Shown: positions 24,858-32,337 of the stretch, one piece after another
How positions within the stretch are numbered: the first letter of the stretch is position 1
How the letters are laid out: each line of letters starts with the position of its first letter
From: Streptococcus suis
GTDB taxonomy: Bacteria; Bacillota; Bacilli; Lactobacillales; Streptococcaceae
NCBI GenBank assembly: GCA_029593505.1
Contig: JAKTNI010000002.1
Span: 310,001-374,000 of the forward strand
DNA length: 64,000 nucleotides
Reading direction: 5' to 3'
Translations under genes and position numbers: made by a program
Notes under the pieces: model-generated
Seen by the model: only the letters and a program-made list of their open reading frames with translations
Database searches by the model: none
What the model was told of the DNA's origin: nothing

Positions 24858-25694
24858 CTACACAATACCTGCTATCAAATCATCAAAATTGATAACATAA
24901 TCAAGGGTTCGTTTACTACGACAGTAGTCACAATTTCCGCAACCTTTCGGTTTGATTTCTCCTGAGATAATACCAGCCACTCGCTCGACATTGTTTTCGA
25001 AGTATTGCAATCCATCGTCCAAGAGATACTGCGGAAGATTGATAACTGCTTTATCTGGTACATCTTCCTTGCTGACAGCTACAATCAACGGAACAAAATT
25101 TGGATATCCCATTTGTCGTAACAACTCCTGGTATAGACCTAGCTGAACATCATAGCGGAAGCCCAAGATATTAGCGCCAGCGCCAGGAATTTTCTTCCGC
25201 TCCACATCGGACCATTCAAGTCCACAAATAGTCTTCATGGTTTTCAAATCCACAAAATAGCCTTCAGTCAAGTTGATACTATCCACCTTACCTTTGACTT
25301 TTATTCCGAAAATTTCACCCTCTAAAATCATTTCTTTACGGACATCATCACTTGGGGCACCGTGATAAAGCCCCAAGAATTTGACATCATCTTTTAGAAC
25401 ATCAATCATGTTCTGGGCGATTTGGAATTCTTTCTTCAGTTCACCCTTAGTCGCACCACGGCTGGAAATCATCCTAGTTTTGTTGGCTTCAACAAATTTG
25501 GCATGAGCTTCCGCAGATTCAAAGTATGAATGTGTATAATTGCCGACAAGAAATGCGGTATCATCTCGTCTATCTATCCATTCTTTATCATCAATAGCTT
25601 TGGCTTTCGCTTCGCAATCCATGTAAGCTTTAAACCGTGAATTTGATAACCATTGACGGTCTTGGTAGTAGTTTTCTTCAGTCAGATTAGTCAT
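24858..25694 (-). CDS. PD-(D/E)XK nuclease-like protein, RecT partner
   Basis: This 278-residue protein shows the nuclease core: FLVGNYTHSYFES, then KVDSIN...YFVDLKTMK (the D and DxK pair near residues 137-153) and RYDVQLGLYQELL. Three cysteines in GCGNCDYCRSK near residue 255 could bind an Fe-S cluster, as in RecB/Cas4-like nucleases. Overlap with DUF1351 and nearness to recT suggest it is the 5'-3' exonuclease partner of RecT (RecE/YqaJ role). Confidence 0.8.
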   Translation of the reverse strand: MTNLTEENYYQDRQWLSNSRFKAYMDCEAKAKAIDDKEWIDRRDDTAFLVGNYTHSYFESAEAHAKFVEANKTRMISSRGATKGELKKEFQIAQNMIDVLKDDVKFLGLYHGAPSDDVRKEMILEGEIFGIKVKGKVDSINLTEGYFVDLKTMKTICGLEWSDVERKKIPGAGANILGFRYDVQLGLYQELLRQMGYPNFVPLIVAVSKEDVPDKAVINLPQYLLDDGLQYFENNVERVAGIISGEIKPKGCGNCDYCRSKRTLDYVINFDDLIAGIV

Positions 25695-26877
25695 TGATTT
25701 TCACCCACTCTCCTAATTTCTCAACAACAACCCTATGCTGCTCATAAAGACCACCTTTTCCACCAAACAATTTGGCAGTCTCGCCATCTGGAAAAGTAAC
25801 TCTGAACTCTCCTTGCCACTTGATGACTTTCTTATTCGGCTCTGTTTTCTCTTGTGTCGCCGTTTGTTGCTCGTGGGTATAATTACCCTCTGAAAGTTCT
25901 TTCTGCTCATTTTGGCTATTTTTTTGAATGCTAGCGGCCTCTTTTTCAGCTTGTTCTTGTTTCTGTCTTTGGAGTTCCTCGAGCTTACGAGCATCGTTCA
26001 CTAACTCCTCATGTACCATCAATGGAGAAGTTCCGTTTTGCAACAACTGAGCGTATTTATCCGGATTCAAACCTTTACTTTCTGCAATGGCAGTCATTTC
26101 CTCAATGCGCTTAGCTAATTCCTTACGTTGCCTATCTTCTTCTCTGTGTCTATCAGCCAGAGCTTTATCATCTGCGATAGCTTGTAAAACATCGGCTAAT
26201 TTTGCCCCTTGTTTAAACGATAAAACATACGAAGCTGGTCCTAAATCTGCTTTAGCAGCTGCTTCAGTAATTTGTATAAGAGCATTCTCACGTTCTTCTT
26301 CCTTGGCAACCTCTAGTGCTACTAATTCAACAATTCTGTCAACAGTTGCTTTTTTAGGTCGGATATTATCTGCCATAAAGAAGCCTTTTTTAGAAAATTC
26401 ATCGAAATGTTGACCAAATAATCGAATGTCGATCTCTTTGCCACTCTGTTTGATAGCTTCAATGAACAAATCTTTGATGGTAGCAACTCTCTTTTGTCGC
26501 TCACGCTCTTCGAACTCTTTCACACCTTCATCGATTGATTTTCTAATCTCAGCGATAGGTTTTAATAAAATACCAATCCAATCCTTAACTTCATCAATCG
26601 GCTTGTTATAGTCAGCTAATTTTTCTTTGACTGCTGACTTGATTTTTTTCTCCAAATTATTTAATTCGGCACGAACCTTTGCATCATCTTCAAAAGTTTC
26701 AGCTGTGACAGTATAGTTTTTGTATTTTTCAACATAGCTTGCAAGAGCTTTTTCTAACAACTCCTTACCAACGATAGTAATTTGTGCTGGAGTAAATTCA
26801 AAGTCAAAATCCAATTCCGTAGCTGGAATGGGAGCCATTGTTTCCAAATTATCAAATAAAGAAAGTTCATCAGTCAT
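25687..26877 (-). CDS. DUF1351 family protein
   Basis: This 396-residue protein has the DUF1351 N-terminal region (LEKALASYVEKYKNYTV, KLADYNKPIDEVKDWIG) followed by a long coiled coil (~230-340, rich in E, K, R and Q) and a C-terminal globular part (WQGEFRVTFPDGETAK). DUF1351 genes are regularly found between recT-type and nuclease genes in streptococcal phages, so a role in recombination or replication is likely. It overlaps both neighbours. Confidence 0.85.
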   Translation of the reverse strand: MTDELSLFDNLETMAPIPATELDFDFEFTPAQITIVGKELLEKALASYVEKYKNYTVTAETFEDDAKVRAELNNLEKKIKSAVKEKLADYNKPIDEVKDWIGILLKPIAEIRKSIDEGVKEFEERERQKRVATIKDLFIEAIKQSGKEIDIRLFGQHFDEFSKKGFFMADNIRPKKATVDRIVELVALEVAKEEERENALIQITEAAAKADLGPASYVLSFKQGAKLADVLQAIADDKALADRHREEDRQRKELAKRIEEMTAIAESKGLNPDKYAQLLQNGTSPLMVHEELVNDARKLEELQRQKQEQAEKEAASIQKNSQNEQKELSEGNYTHEQQTATQEKTEPNKKVIKWQGEFRVTFPDGETAKLFGGKGGLYEQHRVVVEKLGEWVKIND

Positions 26878-27788
26878 TAGAATGGTTCCTCCTCGTCTAA
26901 GATTTCGCCTGTTTCGGCATCAACTGTTACATTCGGTGTTTCTGTTTCGGAAATAACTGTTCCTGCTTCTTCAACGGTTCCCACTTCAGAAATAGTTGTA
27001 TCTTCTGCAGGTTCTTCAGTGACAGTCTTTCCAGTCATCTTGTCCAGAATATCCTGGCCAGCTGATTGAACTGGCTCGGCTTCCTTGATTTGACGGTCAT
27101 TGTCATATTCTTCAGCAATTGTATTGTTAATTGCCCCAGCAAATAAATCGCTATCATCGCTAGTATTTACAAAGAATTTAGCTGCTCGATTGATAACTGT
27201 CCGCATAGCCATCTGGTCAGGGAAATCAATTTGGACATTTTTTGTCTTGGCTTTTGACCATGATTTATCAATCTGCTTCTTGGTCATAATGGTCAAAAAT
27301 TTCTCCCCGTCCACACGTTCGATGATGCAATAAGCTCCAGAAATAGGATTGTCAGCATTTTGCCAATCTGTCTTGTGGTTTACCAACACCTTGCGTCCAT
27401 TTTCATTTTTGATTTCAACTTCATCACCTTCATAAATAACCTCAGCAATAATATCCTTAACATCTTGCAATTGCTTAACGGTTTTCATTGTGCCAAAGTA
27501 GGACATTCTAAGCTGTACTTCCGATCCGTACTTGATAAAATAACATTGTTTTTTTGCAGGGCTAAGACCTTGCGTCACCATATCCAACAAAGCATTATAC
27601 ACGCTATCTTGACTGCATTGTTGTAATAAATTTCCGCTCGATGAATTTTTCAAAGCGTAGTATGCTGAGCTGAGGGCATTACTAACACTGTAGTTAGGGG
27701 CAATCAATAACCCTTCCCCTTTCATCGCTTCGATTCGGGTAGCCACGTTTGATGTGACTTGCTTTTGTGTTAATTCAGTTGTTGTCAT
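26877..27788 (-). CDS. recT: RecT single-strand annealing protein
   Basis: This 303-residue protein has the RecT core: NALLDMVTQGLSPAKKQCYFI, YGSEVQLRMSYFGTMK, WSKAKTKN and AMRTVINRAAKFFVN. RecT anneals complementary single strands to repair or concatenate phage DNA. The C-terminal ~70 residues are an acidic T/E-rich tail, probably disordered. Shares one base with DUF1351. Confidence 0.92.
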   Translation of the reverse strand: MTTTELTQKQVTSNVATRIEAMKGEGLLIAPNYSVSNALSSAYYALKNSSSGNLLQQCSQDSVYNALLDMVTQGLSPAKKQCYFIKYGSEVQLRMSYFGTMKTVKQLQDVKDIIAEVIYEGDEVEIKNENGRKVLVNHKTDWQNADNPISGAYCIIERVDGEKFLTIMTKKQIDKSWSKAKTKNVQIDFPDQMAMRTVINRAAKFFVNTSDDSDLFAGAINNTIAEEYDNDRQIKEAEPVQSAGQDILDKMTGKTVTEEPAEDTTISEVGTVEEAGTVISETETPNVTVDAETGEILDEEEPF

Positions 27789-27789
27789 T

Positions 27790-27972
27790 TTATTTTCTCC
27801 TTTTCGTCTGTCTCAAATTCCAATTTTCTTGTTTCAAACGTTTGTTTTCACGTTGCAAAGAAAGAATAGTGTCCTGTTGTTCGTTTATTATTCCACCCAA
27901 AACCTCACAAGTTTCAAGTCTTTCCCTTGCAACTGCTCTGGTAAACTCGTATTGTTCACGATAATAGCTCAT
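27790..27972 (-). CDS. Small coiled-coil phage protein (60 aa)
   Basis: MSYYREQYEFTRAVARERLE followed by a heptad-rich C-terminal half and a basic end. Stops one base before recT. Unknown function. Confidence 0.55.
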   Translation of the reverse strand: MSYYREQYEFTRAVARERLETCEVLGGIINEQQDTILSLQRENKRLKQENWNLRQTKRRK

Positions 27973-27975
27973 AAA

Positions 27976-28176
27976 TCAATCCTCATAGCCCATCGCCCTA
28001 TTGTCTTTCCACTCATCATAGGCCCCGTCTTTGTCTTCTGGTTCTTGTATTTTGCTTCTGTACAAAACTACTAGACATTCAGACATACACATAGGGCAAT
28101 TCAACTCGCAATCTTCATCAATGGTCACTGTACTGTATCGGCTACAGTCTTTGCATCGGATAGTGTACTCAACCAT
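27976..28176 (-). CDS. Small zinc-ribbon-like protein (66 aa)
   Basis: Two CxxC pairs (CKDC near residue 8 and CPMC near 27) suggest a zinc ribbon; the C-terminus is acidic. Preceded by GAAAGGAG. Possibly a nucleic-acid-binding accessory of the early region. Confidence 0.6.
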   Translation of the reverse strand: MVEYTIRCKDCSRYSTVTIDEDCELNCPMCMSECLVVLYRSKIQEPEDKDGAYDEWKDNRAMGYED

Positions 28177-28202
28177 CGAACTTCTCCTTTCGTAGATTTC
28201 AT

Positions 28203-28349
28203 TTATGCCACATATTTCCTACCAAGCTCTCGTATTAGACGAATATATCCAACTCTATCTACTAAGCCTGTATCCAGTAGTTTTTCTTTCTCTCTAGTCG
28301 TTGCACGTTGCCAGACTAGAGTTTCACGTTGTTTGAGTTTGTTTAGCAT
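28203..28349 (-). CDS. Small basic phage protein (48 aa)
   Basis: ATG 28349 follows GGAGAG and encodes MLNKLKQRETLVWQRATT...RELGRKYVA, helical and basic. It sits between the zinc-ribbon gene and the repeat region. No family recognised. Confidence 0.5.
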   Translation of the reverse strand: MLNKLKQRETLVWQRATTREKEKLLDTGLVDRVGYIRLIRELGRKYVA

Positions 28350-28459
28350 GTTTTCTCTCCTGTGGATAACTTTGTTATCCTCTATATATTTATTTTTATA
28401 GACAATAAGTTTGTTATTGATTAGTTATTTTTATTCATTAGTGGGCGAAAGCCCTTAGA

Positions 28460-28590
28460 TTATTATTAAGTTAGTACTTATTATTAAGTTAGTATTTATT
28501 AGTGGTAATATATTCAACAGTTGTATTTTACAAAGTTGTAACTTTCAACAGTTGTATTTTACAAAGTTGTAAATCTTAACAGTTGTAAAT
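28460..28590. repeat. Tandem repeats, candidate phage replication origin
   Basis: Two identical 17-base repeats (28460-28476 and 28478-28494, period 18) are followed by two identical 29-base repeats (28513-28541 and 28544-28572, period 31) and a partial third copy. Each 29-base unit contains TACAA-AG-TTGTA, an inverted pair. The stretch is AT-rich, has no gene, and lies directly downstream of a winged-helix replication-type gene. This fits an iteron origin, but function is inferred from layout only. Confidence 0.5.
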
Positions 28591-28956
28591 TATCGACCAT
28601 TACTACCTGTGGATAACTCTTCGTTTAGCTTTTCCATAATGTAATTCTTAAAGGTTTCGGTAAAAGGTAGGTCGTTAAAAAATCGAAAAGAAGTTACTCC
28701 CTTACCTCGACCGCCACTTTTTTTAATCACAAATAGGTAGCCAGCTTCTTCTAGTATTTTGAAATGCTTATTGATAAACTGTCTGCTAACACCCATTCTT
28801 TTAGCGATTTCCTCAGGATATACAAACCAGTCCTCTTTATTCGATAGAACAACTGCTAATACACCAATTGTAGCTGGCTCTAACTTTTTATCTCGCAAAC
28901 AAGCATTATTTATAGATGTGTAATTATCATGTGTATTTCTGAAAGATGTATTGCAC
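28590..28956 (-). pseudogene. Winged-helix replication-type protein with a frame break near its N-terminus
   Basis: GTG 28956 has GGAGG at ideal spacing and encodes MQYIFQKYT before TGA at 28929-28927. The frame one base further continues DNYTSINNACLRDKKLEPATIGVLAVVL... with a helix-turn-helix (EEIAKRMGVSRQFINKHFKILEEAGYL), which is how phage/plasmid winged-helix initiators begin. The two parts join if two bases (one CA of an ACACA tract) are restored, or by a +1 shift at ACA-TGA. A TTG at 28898 could start a shorter 102-residue form but has no ribosome binding site. Confidence 0.6.
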
Positions 28957-28968
28957 TATCTATCCCTC

Positions 28969-29124
28969 CTAAATTCCAGACATCGCTCGCTGTATTTTTT
29001 TCTCAACAGCAAGATCATACGGCTTCATAGCCCACAATTCATTTTCATATTGAGGTGTCATTGTCGCACCTCTTAAATTCATACATCTACGAATTTCATC
29101 AATCTGATTCCATCTTCCAATCAT
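28969..29124 (-). CDS. Small phage protein (51 aa)
   Basis: ATG 29124 overlaps the previous TGA (ATGA). MIGRWNQIDEIRRCMNLRGA... is helical and ends at TAG, which is part of the GGAGG of the next gene. Coupling on both sides supports it. Unknown function. Confidence 0.55.
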   Translation of the reverse strand: MIGRWNQIDEIRRCMNLRGATMTPQYENELWAMKPYDLAVEKKIQRAMSGI

Positions 29125-29285
29125 GAGAAACCTTCCTTTCTACGTCGTTCTTTCAATACCTCTATACATACTTGCTGACGATACTGTTCCGAACGCAACT
29201 GGTTTTCAAACTTTCTTCCGTAGCAAATAGCAGTAAATGCTAGAGTAGTCATACCTAACAATAAAATCATCAATATTGTTGTCAT
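29121..29285 (-). CDS. Single-span membrane protein (54 aa)
   Basis: I use ATG 29285 (MTTILMILLLGMTTLAF) because AAAGGAG precedes it; an in-frame start at 29324 would overlap the upstream gene. One membrane segment is followed by a basic cytoplasmic tail (LKERRRKEGFS). Unknown function. Confidence 0.55.
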   Translation of the reverse strand: MTTILMILLLGMTTLAFTAICYGRKFENQLRSEQYRQQVCIEVLKERRRKEGFS

Positions 29286-29286
29286 A

Positions 29287-29445
29287 TTATGCTCCTTTCT
29301 GTAGTCCATTGTTGTGAAAATCATGACAAACTTCGTAATATCGATGTCCTAGTGGAATGATAAGCTTAGATACATCATCTACAACTGTTCTGTCTGCCCT
29401 ATAAACCGTTATTGTAGGACCTTGTTGTTCTTTCTCTTTTTTCAT
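29287..29445 (-). CDS. Small early phage protein (52 aa)
   Basis: ATG 29445 has GAGGT upstream and encodes MKKEKEQQGPTITVYRADRT...HNNGLQKGA, stopping at the ribosome binding site of the next gene. The opposing promoter of RNA C overlaps its start. Unknown function. Confidence 0.5.
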   Translation of the reverse strand: MKKEKEQQGPTITVYRADRTVVDDVSKLIIPLGHRYYEVCHDFHNNGLQKGA

Positions 29446-29513
29446 GATATAATTACCTCGTAATGTTTTTTACATAGCGCCTCAACGGAACTGCCACTCC
29501 GGAGGTGCTTTTT
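29425..29513 (+). ncRNA. Putative + strand small RNA C
   Basis: TTGTTC (29425-29430), 17 bases, TGATATAAT (hexamer 29448-29453) forms a promoter on the + strand. The RNA would begin near 29460 and end in a stem GCGCCTC/GAGGTGC with inner CGGA/TCCG (29477-29508) and five T. Size about 53 nt. A second promoter for the next + strand gene begins within its T run. Confidence 0.5.
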
Positions 29514-29521
29514 GCTATAAT
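29513..29521 (+). promoter_or_regulatory. Extended -10 promoter of the 29553 gene
   Basis: TGCTATAAT (hexamer 29516-29521) lies 32 bases before a + strand ATG preceded by GAAAGGAGG. The -35 is poor. Confidence 0.55.
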
Positions 29522-29552
29522 TAACTTATCTCTTTAGAAAGGAGGATAAGTT

Positions 29553-29780
29553 ATGATTCAATGCCACTTAATTGAAAATGGTAGAAACTTAAAGCAAGCA
29601 ATATCATTGCCAACCATTCCCCAACAAGGCGATATTGTAGCTTTGTCAAGCGACCCAAAATCTACTCATTATTTAGTGAAAAATGTTGAATTCTTCAACA
29701 ATCACAATTCAGTTAATCTTCATGTTAAGGTATTTCCTAATCAAACTAGTGTCTACCTCGCGATTAATGATATCGGGTAG
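29553..29780 (+). CDS. Small + strand prophage protein with its own promoter (75 aa)
   Basis: ATG 29553 has AAAGGAGG eight bases upstream. The protein (MIQCHLIENGRNLKQAISL...) is mostly beta in appearance. It runs against the surrounding leftward genes and overlaps the convergent gene at 29709 by 72 bases. With its own promoter it may be expressed in the lysogen (a moron). No family recognised. Confidence 0.6.
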   Translation: MIQCHLIENGRNLKQAISLPTIPQQGDIVALSSDPKSTHYLVKNVEFFNNHNSVNLHVKVFPNQTSVYLAINDIG

Positions 29781-29981
29781 ATAGGGTAGTTCCACAACTC
29801 TTACCCAATAGTTATCAATAATTTTTTTATCAATAAAGACTGCTTGAGGTGCAAGTCCACATCTTTTATCCCACGGATAATTTATGGCTCGCCGTACAAG
29901 TAGTTCTTTTTCATTTTCTAGTTCAATCCTACCTGCAATTTCGCCAGATATTTCAATATACTTTCCTTTAAGCTGCTCCAT
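29709..29981 (-). CDS. Early phage protein of unknown function (90 aa)
   Basis: ATG 29981 follows AAAGGAG. MEQLKGKYIEISGEIAG... is a mixed charged protein with a compact beta/alpha look. Convergent with and overlapping the 29553 gene by 72 bases, which is unusual. Confidence 0.55.
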   Translation of the reverse strand: MEQLKGKYIEISGEIAGRIELENEKELLVRRAINYPWDKRCGLAPQAVFIDKKIIDNYWVRVVELPYLPDIINREVDTSLIRKYLNMKIN

Positions 29982-30011
29982 GCTTCTCCTTTCTAAGTCA
30001 CTCTCTCAGTC

Positions 30012-30020
30012 TGCTATAAT
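30012..30020 (+). promoter_or_regulatory. Extended -10 promoter of the 30046 gene
   Basis: TGCTATAAT (hexamer 30015-30020) is identical to the promoter core of the 29553 gene and lies 25 bases before ATG 30046. Confidence 0.55.
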
Positions 30021-30045
30021 ATAAACAGAAAGGAGGTGAGTATTT

Positions 30046-30255
30046 ATGGCTTATAGTCAAGAAATAGCTGATAAAATTCTTGAATATGTGAAAAATACAA
30101 CTGAATTAGATGCTATCCACTTTAGCGACTACGCTGATAAATTTGACCAAGATGATTTTGAAGATACCGCCAAGCAACTCATATCACACGGTCGAATCAA
30201 AGCGAGAATCAAGAAAGATTATCATAGTCTATACATCGAATTCAGGAACGTTTAA
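30046..30255 (+). CDS. Small + strand prophage protein with its own promoter (69 aa)
   Basis: ATG 30046 has AAAGGAGGTG upstream. The protein (MAYSQEIADKILEYVKNTTE) is helical at first, acidic in the middle and basic later (HGRIKARIKKDYHSLYIEF), possibly a small DNA- or protein-binding fold. It is convergent with the 30229 gene (27-base overlap) and shares promoter layout with the 29553 gene. Confidence 0.6.
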   Translation: MAYSQEIADKILEYVKNTTELDAIHFSDYADKFDQDDFEDTAKQLISHGRIKARIKKDYHSLYIEFRNV

Positions 30256-30504
30256 CACAGATGCCTGAACACCTGCCACCATTGCATCAATATCCACACT
30301 TTCAGGATAGAATGTAATGGTGGCTGTTGGTTTTCCTCCAGCTGGCATTGATAGGTTAAAATCAATTACCCCTCGACCTAGCGTCCAATCACCAACAGTA
30401 ATCTCGTGGTCTGTTGAGTATAATTGTGCTGGATATTCTTCTCCACCGATAACCACGGGCGACTTATCTACCTTTGGTTTGATGGTAACTTTTAATGACT
30501 TCAT
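30229..30504 (-). CDS. Early phage protein of unknown function (91 aa)
   Basis: ATG 30504 follows AAAGGAG. MKSLKVTIKPKVDKSPVVIGG... is beta-rich and acidic. First or second gene of the leftward early operon after cro. Confidence 0.55.
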   Translation of the reverse strand: MKSLKVTIKPKVDKSPVVIGGEEYPAQLYSTDHEITVGDWTLGRGVIDFNLSMPAGGKPTATITFYPESVDIDAMVAGVQASVLNVPEFDV

Positions 30505-30517
30505 GCTTTTCTCCTTT

Positions 30518-30754
30518 CTATGTCATTTGTTCTAGTTCTTGAACATTTTGTTTAAAAAAATATTCACTCAACTCATCATTCCTGATGCCAAGTTCTTGGC
30601 ACGCTTTGGTTATTTCCTTGCTTCTCCAATCAACACGATTGTTGAGTTTCAAGGATAATGAGCGTTCCGAAATCCCCATAGCAATAGCAAAGTTGTATTG
30701 AGTTCCGAATTTTTCAACAATACGTCCGCTGAGTTTTGAGTAATCAAAAACCAT
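30518..30754 (-). CDS. Cro-like HTH regulator
   Basis: I start at ATG 30754 (MVFDYSKLSGRIVEKFG), which has AAAGGAG upstream; an in-frame start at 30808 would run through the promoter's start point. The 78-residue protein has a helix-turn-helix (TQYNFAIAMGISERSLSLKLNNRVDWRS, residues ~16-43). Divergent from the CI gene with shared operators, it fits the Cro role: early repression of CI and commitment to lysis. Confidence 0.8.
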   Translation of the reverse strand: MVFDYSKLSGRIVEKFGTQYNFAIAMGISERSLSLKLNNRVDWRSKEITKACQELGIRNDELSEYFFKQNVQELEQMT

Positions 30755-30772
30755 TTTTTCTCCTTTCTTTTT

Positions 30773-30888
30773 GTTCATGTTTATGAACTTTATGGTTTTA
30801 TGATACACCTAAAAATAAACTTTGTCAACACAAAAAGTTCATTTTTTTGAATTTTTTTCTTGAACTTTTGTTCAATATAGTTTATAAT
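30773..30888. promoter_or_regulatory. Lysogeny switch: two divergent promoters and three GTTCA-type operators
   Basis: Leftward promoter: TTGACA (30823-30828), 17 bases, TATCAT (30800-30805). Rightward promoter: TTGAAC (30860-30865), 17 bases, TATAAT (30883-30888). Inverted repeats GTTCAT-n4-ATGAAC (30773-30788), an imperfect copy (30837-30852) and TTGAAC-n4-GTTCAA (30860-30875) share a half site. The first lies at the cro transcription start, the last on the CI -35, so CI and Cro probably compete for these sites. Confidence 0.75.
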
Positions 30889-30919
30889 TGAACTATAAAA
30901 TTCACAGAAAGGTAATACT

Positions 30920-31744
30920 ATGAAACAAGTAGCAACTTCTGAGCGCTTGAAACAGATTATGTCTGATAGAAGTTTAAGACAAGTTGATATTATAGAAAAA
31001 TCTAAACAATATCAAAAAGTACTAGGCGTAAAATTAGGACGTAGCACCCTATCACAGTACGTGAGTGGTAAATCTGTTCCAGCTCAAAAACAACTATATT
31101 TGCTCTCAAAAACCCTCAACGTTAGCGAAGCATGGTTGATGGGATATGATGTAGAAATGGAGCGCATTCCTGATGAAAAGCGTACTGAAATTTCTAAAAA
31201 ACAACCTAAAATCCTCTCAATATATGATGAACTAGAGCCAGACAGACAAGAAAAAGTTCTTGACTTTGCAAAAGTTCAATTAGAGGAACAAAATAGTAGT
31301 AAAGTTGTATCGATGTTTGATAAGCAACTCGAAAACGAAGAACTCTATAAGGTTAAAGGTACAACGTTTGCAGCTGCTGCTAGTGGTTTTGGTAGAGGAT
31401 ATGAGGCAGATGACTATGATACCTATACAGTATATACTGATGAAGAGCCACCACGTTATGATTACGCCATAGGCGTTCGTGGAGATAGTATGTTGCCTAA
31501 ATACGAGGCTGGAGATATGCTCTATATTCGTGATAGAGGTATGTCAACATATAGCGGTCAGCTATGTATCGTAGCATATAACGGACAAACTTATTTCAAG
31601 AAAGTTTATACAGAGGACGGCGGTTTGAGACTAGTATCTCTCAATAAGAAGTACAGTGATATTTTTATTGAATACCCACCTGCAGAAGATACATATATCA
31701 AAATTTATGATGTTGTTGGCAGTTTCACGCCAATTGAGATGTAA
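30920..31744 (+). CDS. CI-like repressor (XRE HTH plus S24 peptidase domain)
   Basis: This 274-residue protein has an N-terminal XRE helix-turn-helix (residues ~8-65, including SDRSLRQVDIIEKS and GRSTLSQYVSGKSVP) and a C-terminal LexA/CI-type S24 domain. Catalytic Ser lies in VRGDSMLPKYEAGD and Lys in YFKKV. The Ala/Gly-rich stretch AAAASGFGRG is the likely self-cleavage region. RecA-stimulated cleavage would induce the prophage during DNA damage. It heads a + strand lysogeny operon with a lipoprotein and a small gene. Confidence 0.92.
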   Translation: MKQVATSERLKQIMSDRSLRQVDIIEKSKQYQKVLGVKLGRSTLSQYVSGKSVPAQKQLYLLSKTLNVSEAWLMGYDVEMERIPDEKRTEISKKQPKILSIYDELEPDRQEKVLDFAKVQLEEQNSSKVVSMFDKQLENEELYKVKGTTFAAAASGFGRGYEADDYDTYTVYTDEEPPRYDYAIGVRGDSMLPKYEAGDMLYIRDRGMSTYSGQLCIVAYNGQTYFKKVYTEDGGLRLVSLNKKYSDIFIEYPPAEDTYIKIYDVVGSFTPIEM

Positions 31745-31792
31745 AAATATAATTATCGAAATTAATAAAATAAATTATCAGGAGAAAATATT

Positions 31793-32284
31793 ATGAAAAA
31801 AGTAATTACAATTTTGTTAGTAGTGTTCACAGCCTTTATGTTTGTAGCTTGCTCTAAATCACCAAAGGATATGACTTTTAAAGAATATATAAAAACGACA
31901 GATTTTAGCGACTTTGAGTACGATTCTGAACACGATGTTTATATTGTCAGCCAAGACCTAAATACAGCCATAAGTAACGAAAATGCAATAGAAAATTTTA
32001 ATGACAGTATTTATGACGTTGTTAAATCGGGTGTTGCAATCGATAAGGATGTTGTTTTTAGAGGTTGGGACGGTTCATTACCTGGTGCACTTATCTATTA
32101 TAAATCATCAACATTTACCAATATAGCGAAATCAAGTACCGCCTACAACTCTGTAGAAATTTATAAAAAATCCGATGGCTGGCAAGTAACATCAAAATTT
32201 GGACAATATTTAAGTGAAAACGATTATGCTAATACCTCAAGTACTGAGGAAATGTTATTTGAATTAGCAATGTATAGTAAATGA
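31793..32284 (+). CDS. Prophage lipoprotein, candidate superinfection exclusion factor
   Basis: This 163-residue protein has a signal peptide with a lipobox (FMFVACSK, Cys near residue 20), so it is anchored outside the cell membrane. The mature part is mixed alpha/beta and acidic, with no known domain. A lipoprotein expressed with the repressor is the classic layout for superinfection exclusion (for example Ltp of S. thermophilus phage TP-J34, to which I see no clear similarity). GGAG lies before the ATG. Confidence 0.7.
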   Translation: MKKVITILLVVFTAFMFVACSKSPKDMTFKEYIKTTDFSDFEYDSEHDVYIVSQDLNTAISNENAIENFNDSIYDVVKSGVAIDKDVVFRGWDGSLPGALIYYKSSTFTNIAKSSTAYNSVEIYKKSDGWQVTSKFGQYLSENDYANTSSTEEMLFELAMYSK

Positions 32285-32337
32285 TGATTATTGTCTTAAA
32301 CTGTTTAGCAAAAATATAAGAAATTGGAGTTTCAATC

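Noticed and set aside
28443..28454. GGGC-GAAA-GCCC hairpin as a terminator
   Set aside because: Only four pairs and no T run on either strand; kept as part of the repeat region only.
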